Source: Oscillospiraceae bacterium
Lineage (GTDB): Bacteria; Bacillota; Clostridia; Oscillospirales; Oscillospiraceae
Assembly: GCA_017411265.1 (NCBI GenBank)
Contig: JAFRDL010000048.1
Coordinates: 1 to 37,103 of the forward strand
Reading direction: 5' to 3'
Length of the DNA stretch: 37,103 nucleotides
Shown piece after piece: positions 1 through 12,000 of the stretch. A program made the translations under genes and the position numbers. How positions within the stretch are numbered: the stretch's first letter is position 1; the number at the start of each line of letters is the position of its first letter. The notes below the pieces were generated by a model. The model made no database searches, was not told where the DNA came from, and saw only the letters and a list, made by a program, of their open reading frames with translations.

Positions 1-3000
1 CGGCGGCGCCGGTGACCAGCTCGCTGGAGGAGGCCAGGATCTTCACGTCCCCGCCCACCTTGTCTGTCTTGGTGCCCAGCGATGCGCCGTTCAGGATCTC
101 CGCAGTGGTCTTGCCCTGGAAGTAGGTGACAATGGCCACGGCGGCCACACCGGCGGTGCCGCCCAGGGCGACACCGGCGGCGATGTTCACCAGCTTGTTA
201 TCGGAAACGGCCTGGACCTTCACGTCCTTGCCCGCCGCTGTCTTGCCGCCCAGGGAGGCGGTGGTCGTGTCGTTATAGACCATGGCGTTGATGTCGCCGG
301 CCACGCCCGCCGTACCGCCGGCCGCAAAGCCGATAGCCAGCAGGATCAAAGTGCTCTCGTCCGCGGCGTTCACATCCACGCTGCCGACAGAGCTCAGCAC
401 CGCTCCGGCGGCCACAGAGGCCTCCACGGTCTTGGAGAAGACCAACGTCGCCACCGTGGCGCCCACGCCGGTGTTGGGAGAGGCTCCCAGCGCCCCGGCA
501 AAGCCGAACAGGAGCGAGTGGTCTTCCGCTCCGACGGCGATATCGCCCGTTCCCTCTTCCCCTTCCTCGGGGGACGCCGTAATCTCGGCACCGGCGTTCA
601 CCTGTGCCTTGACGGTGTTTTTAACGACCAGAGTAATGACCGTTCCGGCGGCGCCCGCGGTGCCTCCCACGCCGGCGGCTACGCCGGCCGTGACAACGGT
701 CTCATTGCCTGTTGCCTCCACCATGACGCCCCGGCGTTTGGTGTTCCGGTTGGCGGCGGTGGTCAGTCCGGTCCCGCCGCTGCGTACGCGGGCCGTCAGT
801 TTGGCGCTCTCCATAACTGTCGCGGTGACGGTGTTGTTGAGCACCGCGGTGCCGATGGTGGCGCCCAGTCCAACGGTCCCCGTAGCCACAGAGATCCCGC
901 CGGCAAACATGTATACGGCGTTGTCCATGGCGCTCACCACGCCGATGGAATCACCGGCGGTGACTGCGCTCTGCTCTCCGACCGCAGTGCTGATGGCTGT
1001 ATTGGACACCAGCACGGGGATTGTGCCGGAGAAGGCGTTCCCGTTGGACGCGCCGGCAGCCAGGCCCACGATCACGTTGGTATCCTTGCCCGTGGACTGG
1101 ATGAGTACATTCCCCTCTTCCGCCGTAATGGTAACGCCGCTGCCCAGCTCCACGCCTGCCGTACGGTCGAGCACGTTCACCAGAACCGTGGCGCCCACGG
1201 CGGCCGTGCTGCCGCCAATGCTCAGGGCCGCCGCGATCTCCACCAGGTGGCTGGAGGTATCGGTCCGTACGGACACGTCCTTCTTGGCCAGGAGAGAGGC
1301 GCCGTCGCCCACCGTGGTATCGGCGGCGGTGCCGGACACCAGCACGCCCAGCGTGCCAGCCACGGACACCTCCCCGCCGGGAGCGGCGGAGGCGCTGGCC
1401 AGAACGTTGATGATCTTTTCATGGTTGTCGGTGGAGAGGGCAACGCTGCCGTTGGTACTCTCCACGGTGGAGCCGCTGCCCACATCCGTGGCAGCCTTGG
1501 CCTTGTTCACTACCACGGCGATCGTTCCGCCCACTGCTACCTTGGAATGACCGCCCGCCACGGACAGGGAGACCAAAAGGATCTCGCTCTCCACGGCACT
1601 GCGGATGGCCACGTCGCCCGCGGCGGAAACGGAGCTGCCTTCCCCAACGGAAGCTTTGGCGTTGTTGTTGGCGGACACCACGTTCAACGCGCCTCCCGCG
1701 GTAAGGGTGGACTGGGCGCCGTCGGCAATGGAGGCCGCGGCGGTCACCAGCATCACGTCCTCATTCGCATCGGCCCGCTGGTCGTAGCCGCCGGAGGTGA
1801 TCTCGATCGACGCGCCGTCGCCCACAGAGCTGGTGACAACGTCTTCGTTGTCCAGCCAGGCCACCGTAAGGCCCACGCCGAACTTGGAGGGCGCCACGCT
1901 GAGGGACCCGGCCAGGATACGGACGTTGGCGTCATCGGCGGCCCGGAGCAGCATGCCCCGGATCACCGATTTGCCGGTGTTCTCCCCGCCGTTCAGGATG
2001 GCCCAGGTCACATCGCTCTTTACCAGCTTGCCGTCCTTCATCTCGTAGAGACGGTGCTTGTACTCATAGATGGTGCGTCCGCCCGCTTTGTAGACGTTGT
2101 ACTCTACCCCATCCACGGTCTCCGTCTCTTCTTCCGCCTCGGCGCCGAAGATGGCGGAGTTCAGCCCGGTGTCGGCGAGGGTGCCGTTGGCAAGCTCCTC
2201 ATAGACCCGGTCGGCAAGAACATAGTACACATTGCCCTTCGCGTCCTGCCAGATCTCGTAGGTGCACCCGCTCAGCTCCACAGTAACGTTGTCGCCCAGG
2301 GTGGCGTTCACATTGTTGCGGAACACCAGGACCGCCACGCTGCCGGCCACCGAGGCCTTGCTGTCCGTGCCGCCGCTGCCGACGATGGAGCCGGCGATGG
2401 CTTCCAGATAATAGTTGGTGGAGCTGAGCACGTTCAGCGCGTCAACCATGCCCACCGCGTCCTCGGTGGTGATGTTGATGTCCACCTTGTAGCTGGAATC
2501 CGGGTCGTTTTTGTCCCGGTCCAGATTGATCATGCCCTTCTTGACCTTGTCCTTGTCCGCCGCCGGCACATCGGAGGTGTCGGTGATGAATCGGTCCAGA
2601 CCCACGGCGTTTTCAAAGTCACTGAAGTCCACGCGGGCCTTCTCCGCATTGATCTCCAGGCTCTCGCCCCGGATCACTGCGCCGCTGCCCACGGTCACGT
2701 CCACCTTGTTGTTGCCGTAGACCACCGCGACGGCCAGGCCCATGCCCACGTCGGAGCCCTTGGACACGCTCACGCCGCCGGCGCGGACGGCCAGCTTGGT
2801 CTTGTCATAGGCGTGGAGGACGATCCGCCTGCCCTCGATGGCAACGGGCGCCTCCTCGGTGCTTTGGATACGCACGGCGGTGACAGCGTTGTCCACCACC
2901 ACGGACACGCTGCCCGCGATGGAGAACTTGCCGGTTCCGCTCACCGCGCCGGCCAGGGCCTGGGCGGCCAGGAGACCCTTGTACTCCCCGTCCATGTTCT

Positions 3001-6000
3001 GGGTCGTCGTGGCCTTCACGGTGAGATCGCCCCGTTCACCGGCCTCGTCGATGGCGGTGAGATCTCCCCGGATGTCCACGGTGCTCTCGTTCCGGTCTAC
3101 GCTGACAGAAACGCCCGCAGCAATGGAGTTGGAATTCTGCGCCAGGCTCATGGCGATGCCAGTGCCCTTGGTGAGGAAGTTGCCCCGGTTGGAGGCTTCC
3201 ACCAGGATCTCCGCAGCCTGGAGCGCTCCCTCCACGGTCACGCCGGCCTTGTGGCCGGTGATATTCAGTCCGACCGCGGCCGCCACCTGGAAATTCTGGC
3301 TTGCCGTACTGTTGGAATTGGGCATGTTCTGGCCGCCGTTGCTGTTGGCCTGGCCAACGCCCTCGTTCGCGGTGTTTCCGGCGCCGCCGGTGGAGGGTGC
3401 CCCCGCGTTCTGGGTGCGCAGGGCGTTGGAGGAGACGTTGGCATTGGGATCGGCCCTGTTCTGCCCGTCGCCGTTCTTGTTCAGGGTGTCGTTGACCCTG
3501 GTATTGGTCTGGGTGGGATTCTTTTTCTTCCCGCCGTCCTGGTTGTTCGGATCGTTCTGGCTGTTGTTTTCGCCGAAGTATTCGCCGGCCAGGAGCTTGT
3601 TGGCGTTCTTCTCCGAGGCCTCGACGCCGCCGGCGAATTTGTTGAGATACCGGTCCAGATCCGCGCCCATGGCGGTAGCCAGGGCTTCGCTGTTGTCCCG
3701 GTTGAAAGTCGTCGCCCGGACACTGGCGGTCCCGGTTGCGGATACGCTGCCGGAGAGTTCGGCATGCACCTGGGAGTTGGTGATGTTTACCGTGACGCTG
3801 GCGCCCACTGCAGTGGACTTTCCGGCGGCGAAGGAGCTGGCCTTGGTGACGGTCTTCCCCTTCTGCTCGGCGGAAAGGTTGAAGCTGACAAAGTCTGTAT
3901 CGGGATCGGTCGCATCCAGTGCAACGGTGTCAGACCCGGTGACGGACACGCTGCTGCCCTTGGCGATGGCGGCGGCGATCTTGTCGGTCACCACCGTGAT
4001 GGACACGCTGGCATCCAAGGAGATGTCTTTCTGGGTCTCGGTGGCTTCGCCGGAGGCAGAAGCCCCGGCCAGGGGATCGGTGCCCGCCACGCCGGCTGTC
4101 TGTGTATTGTGGATCGATACGGCCCGGATGTCCGCCGTGCCCGCGGTGACGGTACGGTTTTCGCCGACGCCTGCCGTGACCGTCAGGTCGGAGTAGGTCA
4201 TGGCGAAGCCCGCGCCGACGCCGATGGACTTGCCGCTCTGGGTCTTTTGGGGCTCCTGGGCCGCGCCGGTGCCGCTGGTGGAGCTTTCGTCCTTCACAAA
4301 GGAGGCAACCACCACAGCGTTGGCGTCCGGCATATAGAAGAGGTAGGCCGTGCCGCCGTTGGGATCGATGATGGAGTTGTCGGTGGTGACGATGTCCTGC
4401 GTGCGCTCGCTGCTGCCCTTGGCGGTAAAGGCCAGGTACAGCTTATCCAGCTTGTAGCCGTCCGCAGCTGTCACGATGGCCGTGATCCGGTCCTCGTAGG
4501 ACGCGTGAAGCACGGCGCCGTTGTCCGAGCCGGCAAGCTCCAGCAGCTTGATCGTGCCGGCGACCGTCTTGCCGTCCGTATCTTTAAATGTATACGTATT
4601 GGTGTAGTTGCCCTTGCCGTCTCCCTTCCGGTCGTCGGCCCCGGGCGTCACCTTGGTGCGGGTGACGGAGTCGTTTTCTCCCGTAGTCTGGGATTCCACG
4701 CCCAAGGTCAGGGCACTGATGAAGTTCACGCTGATGTTGACGATGGTCTCCGCCTTGATCTCCGGCTCCTTGCTGCCGGCAAGCACCAGGCTCACCGAAC
4801 CGTCGGAGCCGCGTTTCACGCCGAAACGGAAGCCCTTGCTGAACTGTTCGTTCGTCAGCTTGGCAGACCAGGTCTCCGGTTTTCCGCCGGAGAGAATATA
4901 GCTGAAATCAAGGTACCGGTCCTGGATCTCGCTGCCTTCCTTCGGAAGGGTCTTGACCACGTAGACCGTGGTGGTATAGGTGACATCGTCCACGGTCTCC
5001 GTCTCCTTCCCTTCCGGGTCGACGGCGATGGACATGGAGCCGTCACCGGTCCAGGAGACGTCGATGCAGTCCTTGGAGATAGTATTCTCATCCACAAAGA
5101 AGACGCTGTATTCCAGCTTGGACCCCGGCTTGACCCGCACGGCCCGGCCGGCCAGGGTAATGGTGCACTCCGTACCGGTCTCTGCGATCTCCGGAACCGT
5201 GAAGGTCTTGCCTCCGAACATGGGAAGCTCCAGTGTGGCGGTGGAACCGTCGGGCTTCACATACTTGACGGTAACGCTGCGCACTTTCCGACCTTCGTCC
5301 GGCGTGAGGGTCACTTCCCGCTCGTCTGCGGACGCGCTTCCGCCCACCCCCACATGGATGGCGGCGTTGGAAATCTCTGTTATCACGCTGGGCATCGTGA
5401 GCGTCCCGTCGGTATTGCCGGTCACGCCGGAGGCGGCGCCCGCGTTGAGATTGGTGCTGGCCTTGCCCCGGCTGTCCTCGGCAGCGGAAGCGGTGGTCTT
5501 CTCCACCTGGCTGCCCTCGGCACGGACCGCCAGATCTCCGGTGACGATCACATAGTTGGCGGAAGCGGCGTCTGTTCCGGCGATCAGAGCTTCTGTGGTG
5601 CCCTTGATCACGGCGACGGCCACGCTGCCCGCCACGGCCGCCTGTTTTCCTCCGGCGCCGGCGACCGCCTCGGTGGTGAACCGATGCGCGGGGAAGTCGT
5701 CCTCCACGGAGACCTTGACGCCCAGGAGTCCGGTAATCTCGTCCAGCGCAGCGTTGGTGAGAGCCTTTCCGGCTTTCATGGCGGCCTGCTTCAGATTCTC
5801 CATCAGCTTATCGCCGACCTTGCCGGACAGGAACTCCTGGAGCTTGTCCAGGTCGCACAGTCCGTCGGTAAGGGTGTCGCTGACCTTGTCCGCCAGGGTT
5901 TGGAAGGTATCCGTCAGAGCCTGTTCGAATCCGGCTCTGTTCATGTTCTCTCTGGGAGGAACGCTGATGCCGTATTCACCGGCGATCTCGGTGACTTTGG

Positions 6001-9000
6001 CAAGAAGGTCGTCCACGATCTTGTCACGAACCTTGATCAGGATACCGGTTTCCGGCTTCAGGAACGCGTCCTGGAGTATGGCCGCGATGGACTCGCTCTT
6101 GGGGACCTCGTCCCCGGGGTTGACGGGGTTGAGATAGCTCTGGAGAACGGGCGTGACGATGGTCACCAGGTTGTCCAGAATGGCGCCCTGCACCGTGGGC
6201 CAGCCCTGGGTCTTGAAGTACTCCAGAAGGGCCTTCTTCAGATCCGGCCACACGCCGGCGTTGTTCCAGTTTTCGCCCAGCAGGGACTCCATGGTCCCCT
6301 CCAGCTTGTCAGGGAGACCCAGGAACAGCAGTACGAAGTTGGCCAGGTTTTCCTTGACCTGCTCATAGGGATTGTTCTGGAGGAGTTCTTCCAGACCGGT
6401 CCCATCCAGCAAAGCCTGGGAGGCAGCCTCTACCGCGTCGGTGATGATGGAGGCCAGGGTCGCCGAGCCGCTCTCGCCGAACAGGTCGGCGATTCCCGCC
6501 GCTTCCACGATCTTCATGACCAGATCGGTAAGGGCGCTCTCCAGGAGTTCCATGAGCCAGCCGCGCTCGCTGTCGGGCGACTCGTTCTCCTCTCCTTCGG
6601 TCTCCTCCTCGGTGATCAGGCCGGCCCGGACCGTCAGGGTGTCGGCGGTGATGGCCGCATCTCCCACGATGGCCTGGTTTTTGTAGTTCACCACCTGGAT
6701 CGCTACCGCCACGCCAACGCCGATCTTTCCCTGGCTGGCGCTGCCGTTGGCCATGATCTCTCCCTCGTTCAGAGCCAGGGACTCCACGGTAAGCTGACCG
6801 TCCTCCCCGTTCTCACCTGCAGCGGTGACGGAGATGCCGTCGTCGATCTGGGCCAGGGTCGTGATGCTCTGAATATTCAGCGCCAGGGCCGCGGCGACCT
6901 CGATGCCGCCCTCGGAGGTGGAGGCGCTGGGCTTGTTGTCCGTATCGGACTTGATGGACTTGGGGTCAACGCCGCCGGCATTCACATGGCCTGACAGCTT
7001 GCCGGCCCCGCCCATAACGCCGTCCGACTGTTTGTCTGCTCCCGATTTCCCGTCGTCCGATGAACCGCCGTCGTCGGAACCGCCGGAGGACGCCGCACCG
7101 CTGGCGCTGGCGCGGGCCGTGGACCGCGCCCGGTTCCGCGCCTTGGTCGCGATCTTTACATTTTTCGCTTCCGTGCTGCGGGAGAGCCGGGCAACCGTCT
7201 TGTCGTGGAGCACGGAGACGGCGAAGGACGCACCCACTCCGCAGCTGTCGCCGGCGGCCGCCGCGTTGGCGGCCAGCTGGCGGTCCGCCGCGCTTTCGGC
7301 CGCGACGGTCACGTCGCCGTCGCAGCGGAGGACGTCTGTGCCTTTGCCGAAATGGGCCAGCGTATCGGTGCCGGCAACCAGCAGAGCCAGGACCGGCGTG
7401 ATGGAAATGCCGCCGGCAGAGCCAGCCACGGCGCTGAGCGTCTGGTTGTCAGACGAGGAGGCGGTGACCTCCACGCCGGAGAGAGCCTCGTCGATGGCGA
7501 TCGGCGTGCCGTCGGCGATTTCGGCAACGGTCTCCACGCCGGTAACGGAAACCGCGATTCCGGCGCCCACGCCCGCGTTCTTGGATTTCTCCGAGCCCTT
7601 GGCGTCGGCCTTGGTATCGAATTTCGTCTCACTCGCCGCGTCAACGGTCAGGTCCCCGCCGGAAAGGGAAAGACTGGCGGTCTTTTCCACACGGGCGAAC
7701 GTATGCGCGACGCCGACCTGTACGGCCACCGCGCCGCCGATCCCGATATCCCCGGCGCTGTAGCCGGCAGCGGCTTCCACCGCGCCCTGCGTGGCGGAGG
7801 ACGCCGCGACCTTGAGGCCTTCCGCCTCCACGTCCGCATTCTTCACCACGGCTTTATTATTATTAATGGTAACGCCCACGGCCACGGATACACCCAGGGA
7901 GGTGAGGCTCTTCCCCCCCTCACCGGAGCCGTTGCCGGGCTGGACGCCGACCTCGAAGGAGGCCTGGATCTCCATCACTGCGCCGGACGCCGCATCAGCG
8001 GGCAGCGCGACGGTGTATTCCGTTCCTTTACCGGTCGCCGTCAGATTCACGGTGTTTCCGCCGGACATCAGCGACACCTTCACGCTGCCGGTGCGGATCT
8101 TGTATCCGCCGGAGGGCGTAACGGTAAAGGTGTAGGTTTCGCCGGCGTCGGCCCTGGCGTTGGAAAGCTCGATGGTACCGTTGACGGTTGTCCCCGCCTT
8201 TACGGTGACGGCCTTCTCCGCGACGACCGGAGTGAAGGTAAAGGTGCTGGCCGCGCTCTCCAGATCGATCTGAGCCCCGAACTCCACCAGTCTCGCAGGA
8301 ATGGTGTAGCTCCATACGCCGTTTTCGTTGTCGGTCACGGCGATCCCGTCGTTGTCGCCGATCTGCAGCTCGATCCGGGTGATCTTCTTCCCCGCCTGAA
8401 CAGCCGTCTCGTTGAGCTGGAGGGTGATGGTCTCGCCCACGCCGGCCTTGTTCACGTTGACGCTGACGTCGCCGGAAGCGGCGCCGGCCACCGTGATGGT
8501 ATGGATCTGGTTATAGAAGTCGGCAACCACGGTCACGTCTGCGTCCGGCATTACGAAGGAGTACTTCCCGTCGGAGAGGGTCAGCTCCCGTACGGTGGCC
8601 TCCGCAGCGCCGGCCGGAGTATAGGACATGCTGACCTTGGCCAGCTGTCCGCCGTGACCGCTCCCGGCGCCCAGTGTGAATGTGACGGTCTCGCCCACCC
8701 GGGTTCTGGCCGGATCGGCGGTATCCAGGGTGATCACGCCGGCCTGGGCATCCGCTACCCCGGCGGACTGCGTCTCGGTGGTGATGGCGCGGAAGCTCTC
8801 TACAAACACGGCACCCACCGTGATGGCCGAACCGGGCGTGAGTCCGGTGAGTTCGGCGATCTTGAAGTAGTAGTTCCCCTTGCCGTCGGTGCTGAGAGCG
8901 ACCTTGGCGGTCTCCCCGGTGGTTTTGGTATAGGTCACATAGGGGCTGGCCGCCACGGCGGTCTCGCCCTCTCCCTCGGCGCCCTGGACGGAGTAGGTCT

Positions 9001-12000
9001 CCCGGGGCGTCACTTTGAAGGCGTAAACGCCGCTGCCCGCGCCGCCGCTGAGATGTCCGACGGTGCCGTTGCGTGTCTCATCCACCGTGACGGTGTAGCT
9101 CACCAGGTATTCTCCGTCCACCTGAATGCCGGTGTCGGCGCCCTTGAGCTTGATGTTGACCTGCGTTCCGGGCTGAATGGACAGACCGGAAAGATCCACC
9201 TTATAGTTCCCGGTGGCGGTGTCCAGTGCCGCCGTTCCTTCCGCCGGCTTGCCCGCGGCGTCGGTGTAGGTGAAGATCACCTTGCCCTCATCCCGGGAGA
9301 AGCTGGCCGTGGGGCTGACCACCTGAAGGATGAAGATCCCCTTGGCCGCCTCGGTGCCGGAGACGGACTTCAGCGCCGCGCCCTTGGATGGTTCGATATA
9401 AACGGTATAGGGAACGATCGTCTGTTTGCCGGTGATCTGGGTGCCGCCGGTGCCGGGGGTCTGGCTGACGGGCGGAGCTTCCTCCTCCTCCGCGTCCGGT
9501 CCCACGGCGGTGCCGTCGGCCTTGACCTCAGCGCTGACGTTGCCATTGGCGGTCACGTTCACGCTGCCGCCGGCGCTGATGGTGTCGGAGGTGGTGATGG
9601 AGGCATCGTTGTTGTTGATGTTCACCCCGCCGGCCAGCGCACCGGCGGACTGTGCGGTGGCCGCGTTCCCGGCCACCGGCTGGCTGCCCGCCTCGGCCAC
9701 GCCCGCAGCGTCACCGAAGGTGGCGCTGAAGACGATCTCGCCGCCGGGGCAGCCCGGCGCTGCGTACAGCCCGGTGGGAACGGCAAAGGTATAGGCGCCG
9801 GTGCTGTCGGCGGTGACGGTCTCCGTGACCTTGTTGCCGATAGACCGGGTATAGTACGTCTTCCCCTCGGGGATCTTCTCCCCGGCTTTGACGGTCTGCT
9901 GCTTGTATTCGCCGTCCACCAGGAGGTAGTAGTTCGTGTTCGCCTTGAACTCCGTCTCCTGAGCGGGAGCGTAGCGGGAGGTGTAGCTGGCGGTGACGCC
10001 GGTGACCACCTTGTCGTGGCCCGGGTTCACCGTGATGGTGACGGTGCTCTTGGGATCCGCTTTATTGACCGAGGGAATCAGCGCGCCCAGGCGCACGTAA
10101 TAGGTGTTCTCTGCAACGTCCTCGCCGGCCGTGACCGTGGCTTTCTCATAGGTCCCGTCCGCCTTGCGGGTGAAGTATTCCACGTCCTCCTGGAAGAGCA
10201 GGTCCTTCGTCAGCGCGTAGGCGCTGTGCCGGGCGTAGTAGGTAACGCCCTCCTGGGCCGCCCCCTCCACCAGGGTGTACTTGCCGTCTTCGCCTTTGGA
10301 ATAGAACTCGCCCGCGGGCGTTCCGGTGATGGCAGTGTAGGTGTCTTCGTACCGCACCGTGATCTGGACCGCGTCATCCGCCTCGGAATCACCGGGGTCC
10401 TCGTCGTTGTCTTCCTCCGCACCGGAGACCGCTTCGTTGAACAGATCGTTGAGCCCGGCGTCCGTGCTGTCTTCCTTCGGATCCTTGTCCCAGGTTCCCT
10501 CCTTGAAGGTGACGGTCACGGTCACGTCCGCGTCCGGCATCCGGAAGCTGTAAGAGCCGTCGCTGTTCTCCCGGAGGGCCAGTGCGTTGTTGCTCAGGGT
10601 GCTGGTGACGGTGGTATAGGCCGAAGCGCCCTTGAGAAGATATTTGATCTGGACCTTGTCCACGGTGTAGCCCTTGTCGGGGCTGATCACCAGGCGGACC
10701 GGATCGGTGTCCACGTAATAGGCGATGTTCTTGGGAATGGCCTCGCCGGGGGTAACAGAAAGGTCGTGCACGTACTTGCCGTTCACCAGCTTGTAATACT
10801 GGACGCCCTCCTGGAAGACGGTATCCGTGACGGCCTTGTGGCCGTTGGCGGAGGCGGGCGCGGAGACGGAGCCGTGCTCGGCCGCGGTCACGTTCACCCG
10901 GTAGGCCTTGCCGGCCACGTGCTCGGCCACGCCCTGGAGCTTGTTGAAGACCTTCGTCTTTCCGGAGGTCAGCATCGACTGGCCGATCTGCATCAGCATG
11001 TCCTTGACGCCGCCCAGACCGCCGCCGGCCGTGGAGCCGCCCTCGCCGCCTTCGTCATCCCCTTCGCCGGAGGTGGCGCTGGTGGCGACCGCCGATCCGG
11101 TGAGGTTGGCGGAAGAGGCGATGTTCACATCACCGCCCGCCGAGATGGAGGCGGTGTCGCTCACCCGGGCGAAGGCGTCCTGCACGGCGACCTCCACCGC
11201 GATGTACCCGCTGGCGTTCCCGCTCAGAGCACCCCGGCCGGCCTTGGCCGAGGAGGCGGTGGACGCCATGGCGGAAAGCGTCACGTTCCCGTCCGCCTGG
11301 ATGTGGCCGTTTCCGCCCAGAAGCACGTGGGCGTCGTTCACGGCCACCGCCGCAGCCAGAGCCACCGGCAGGCGGCCGGTAGTGGCCTCGGCTTTCCCGG
11401 ACACGATGGATTCCGCCGTCACAGACACGTCGCCGCCGGCGGTGATGCGGCCGCCAACGATCTCCACGCTGGCCTCGGTGACGGAGACCACGAAGGCCAG
11501 AGGCACGAACAGCGACGCCAGCTTTTCGTTGCTGACCTCCATGTCCACGTTGGCCTTGGCCGCGATGGTCACCGCCGTTCGGGCCGCAACTTCGCCGTAG
11601 ACGGTAATGATCGCGTCGCCGACTTTGACGTTGAAGAAATTGGGATCGATCGAACTCAGCTTGTCGCCCAGCAGATCGATGAGCTTATGGGTCTGATCCA
11701 CAGCGGCCGTCATCGACAAGCCGCCGGTCAGCGCCAGCAGCGAAGCTCCGCTCTTCACCTGAATCCCCGCGTCGGCGGTGAAATCCATCAGGCTGCCGGA
11801 AAGGGTGCCCTCTCCCACCATGGAGGAGATGACGCCGTCCTCGTCTCCCTGCAGGTCGAAGAGCGTGTCGTCGTCGCTGGTGTTGAGAACGATGCTGGCG
11901 GCAGTCACCGCGCCGTTGACGGTGATGCTCCGGGCCGTGACGGTCAGATTCACCGTGGGGATATTCAGCTTCCCCAGGTTCACCTCGCTGCCCTTCACCA

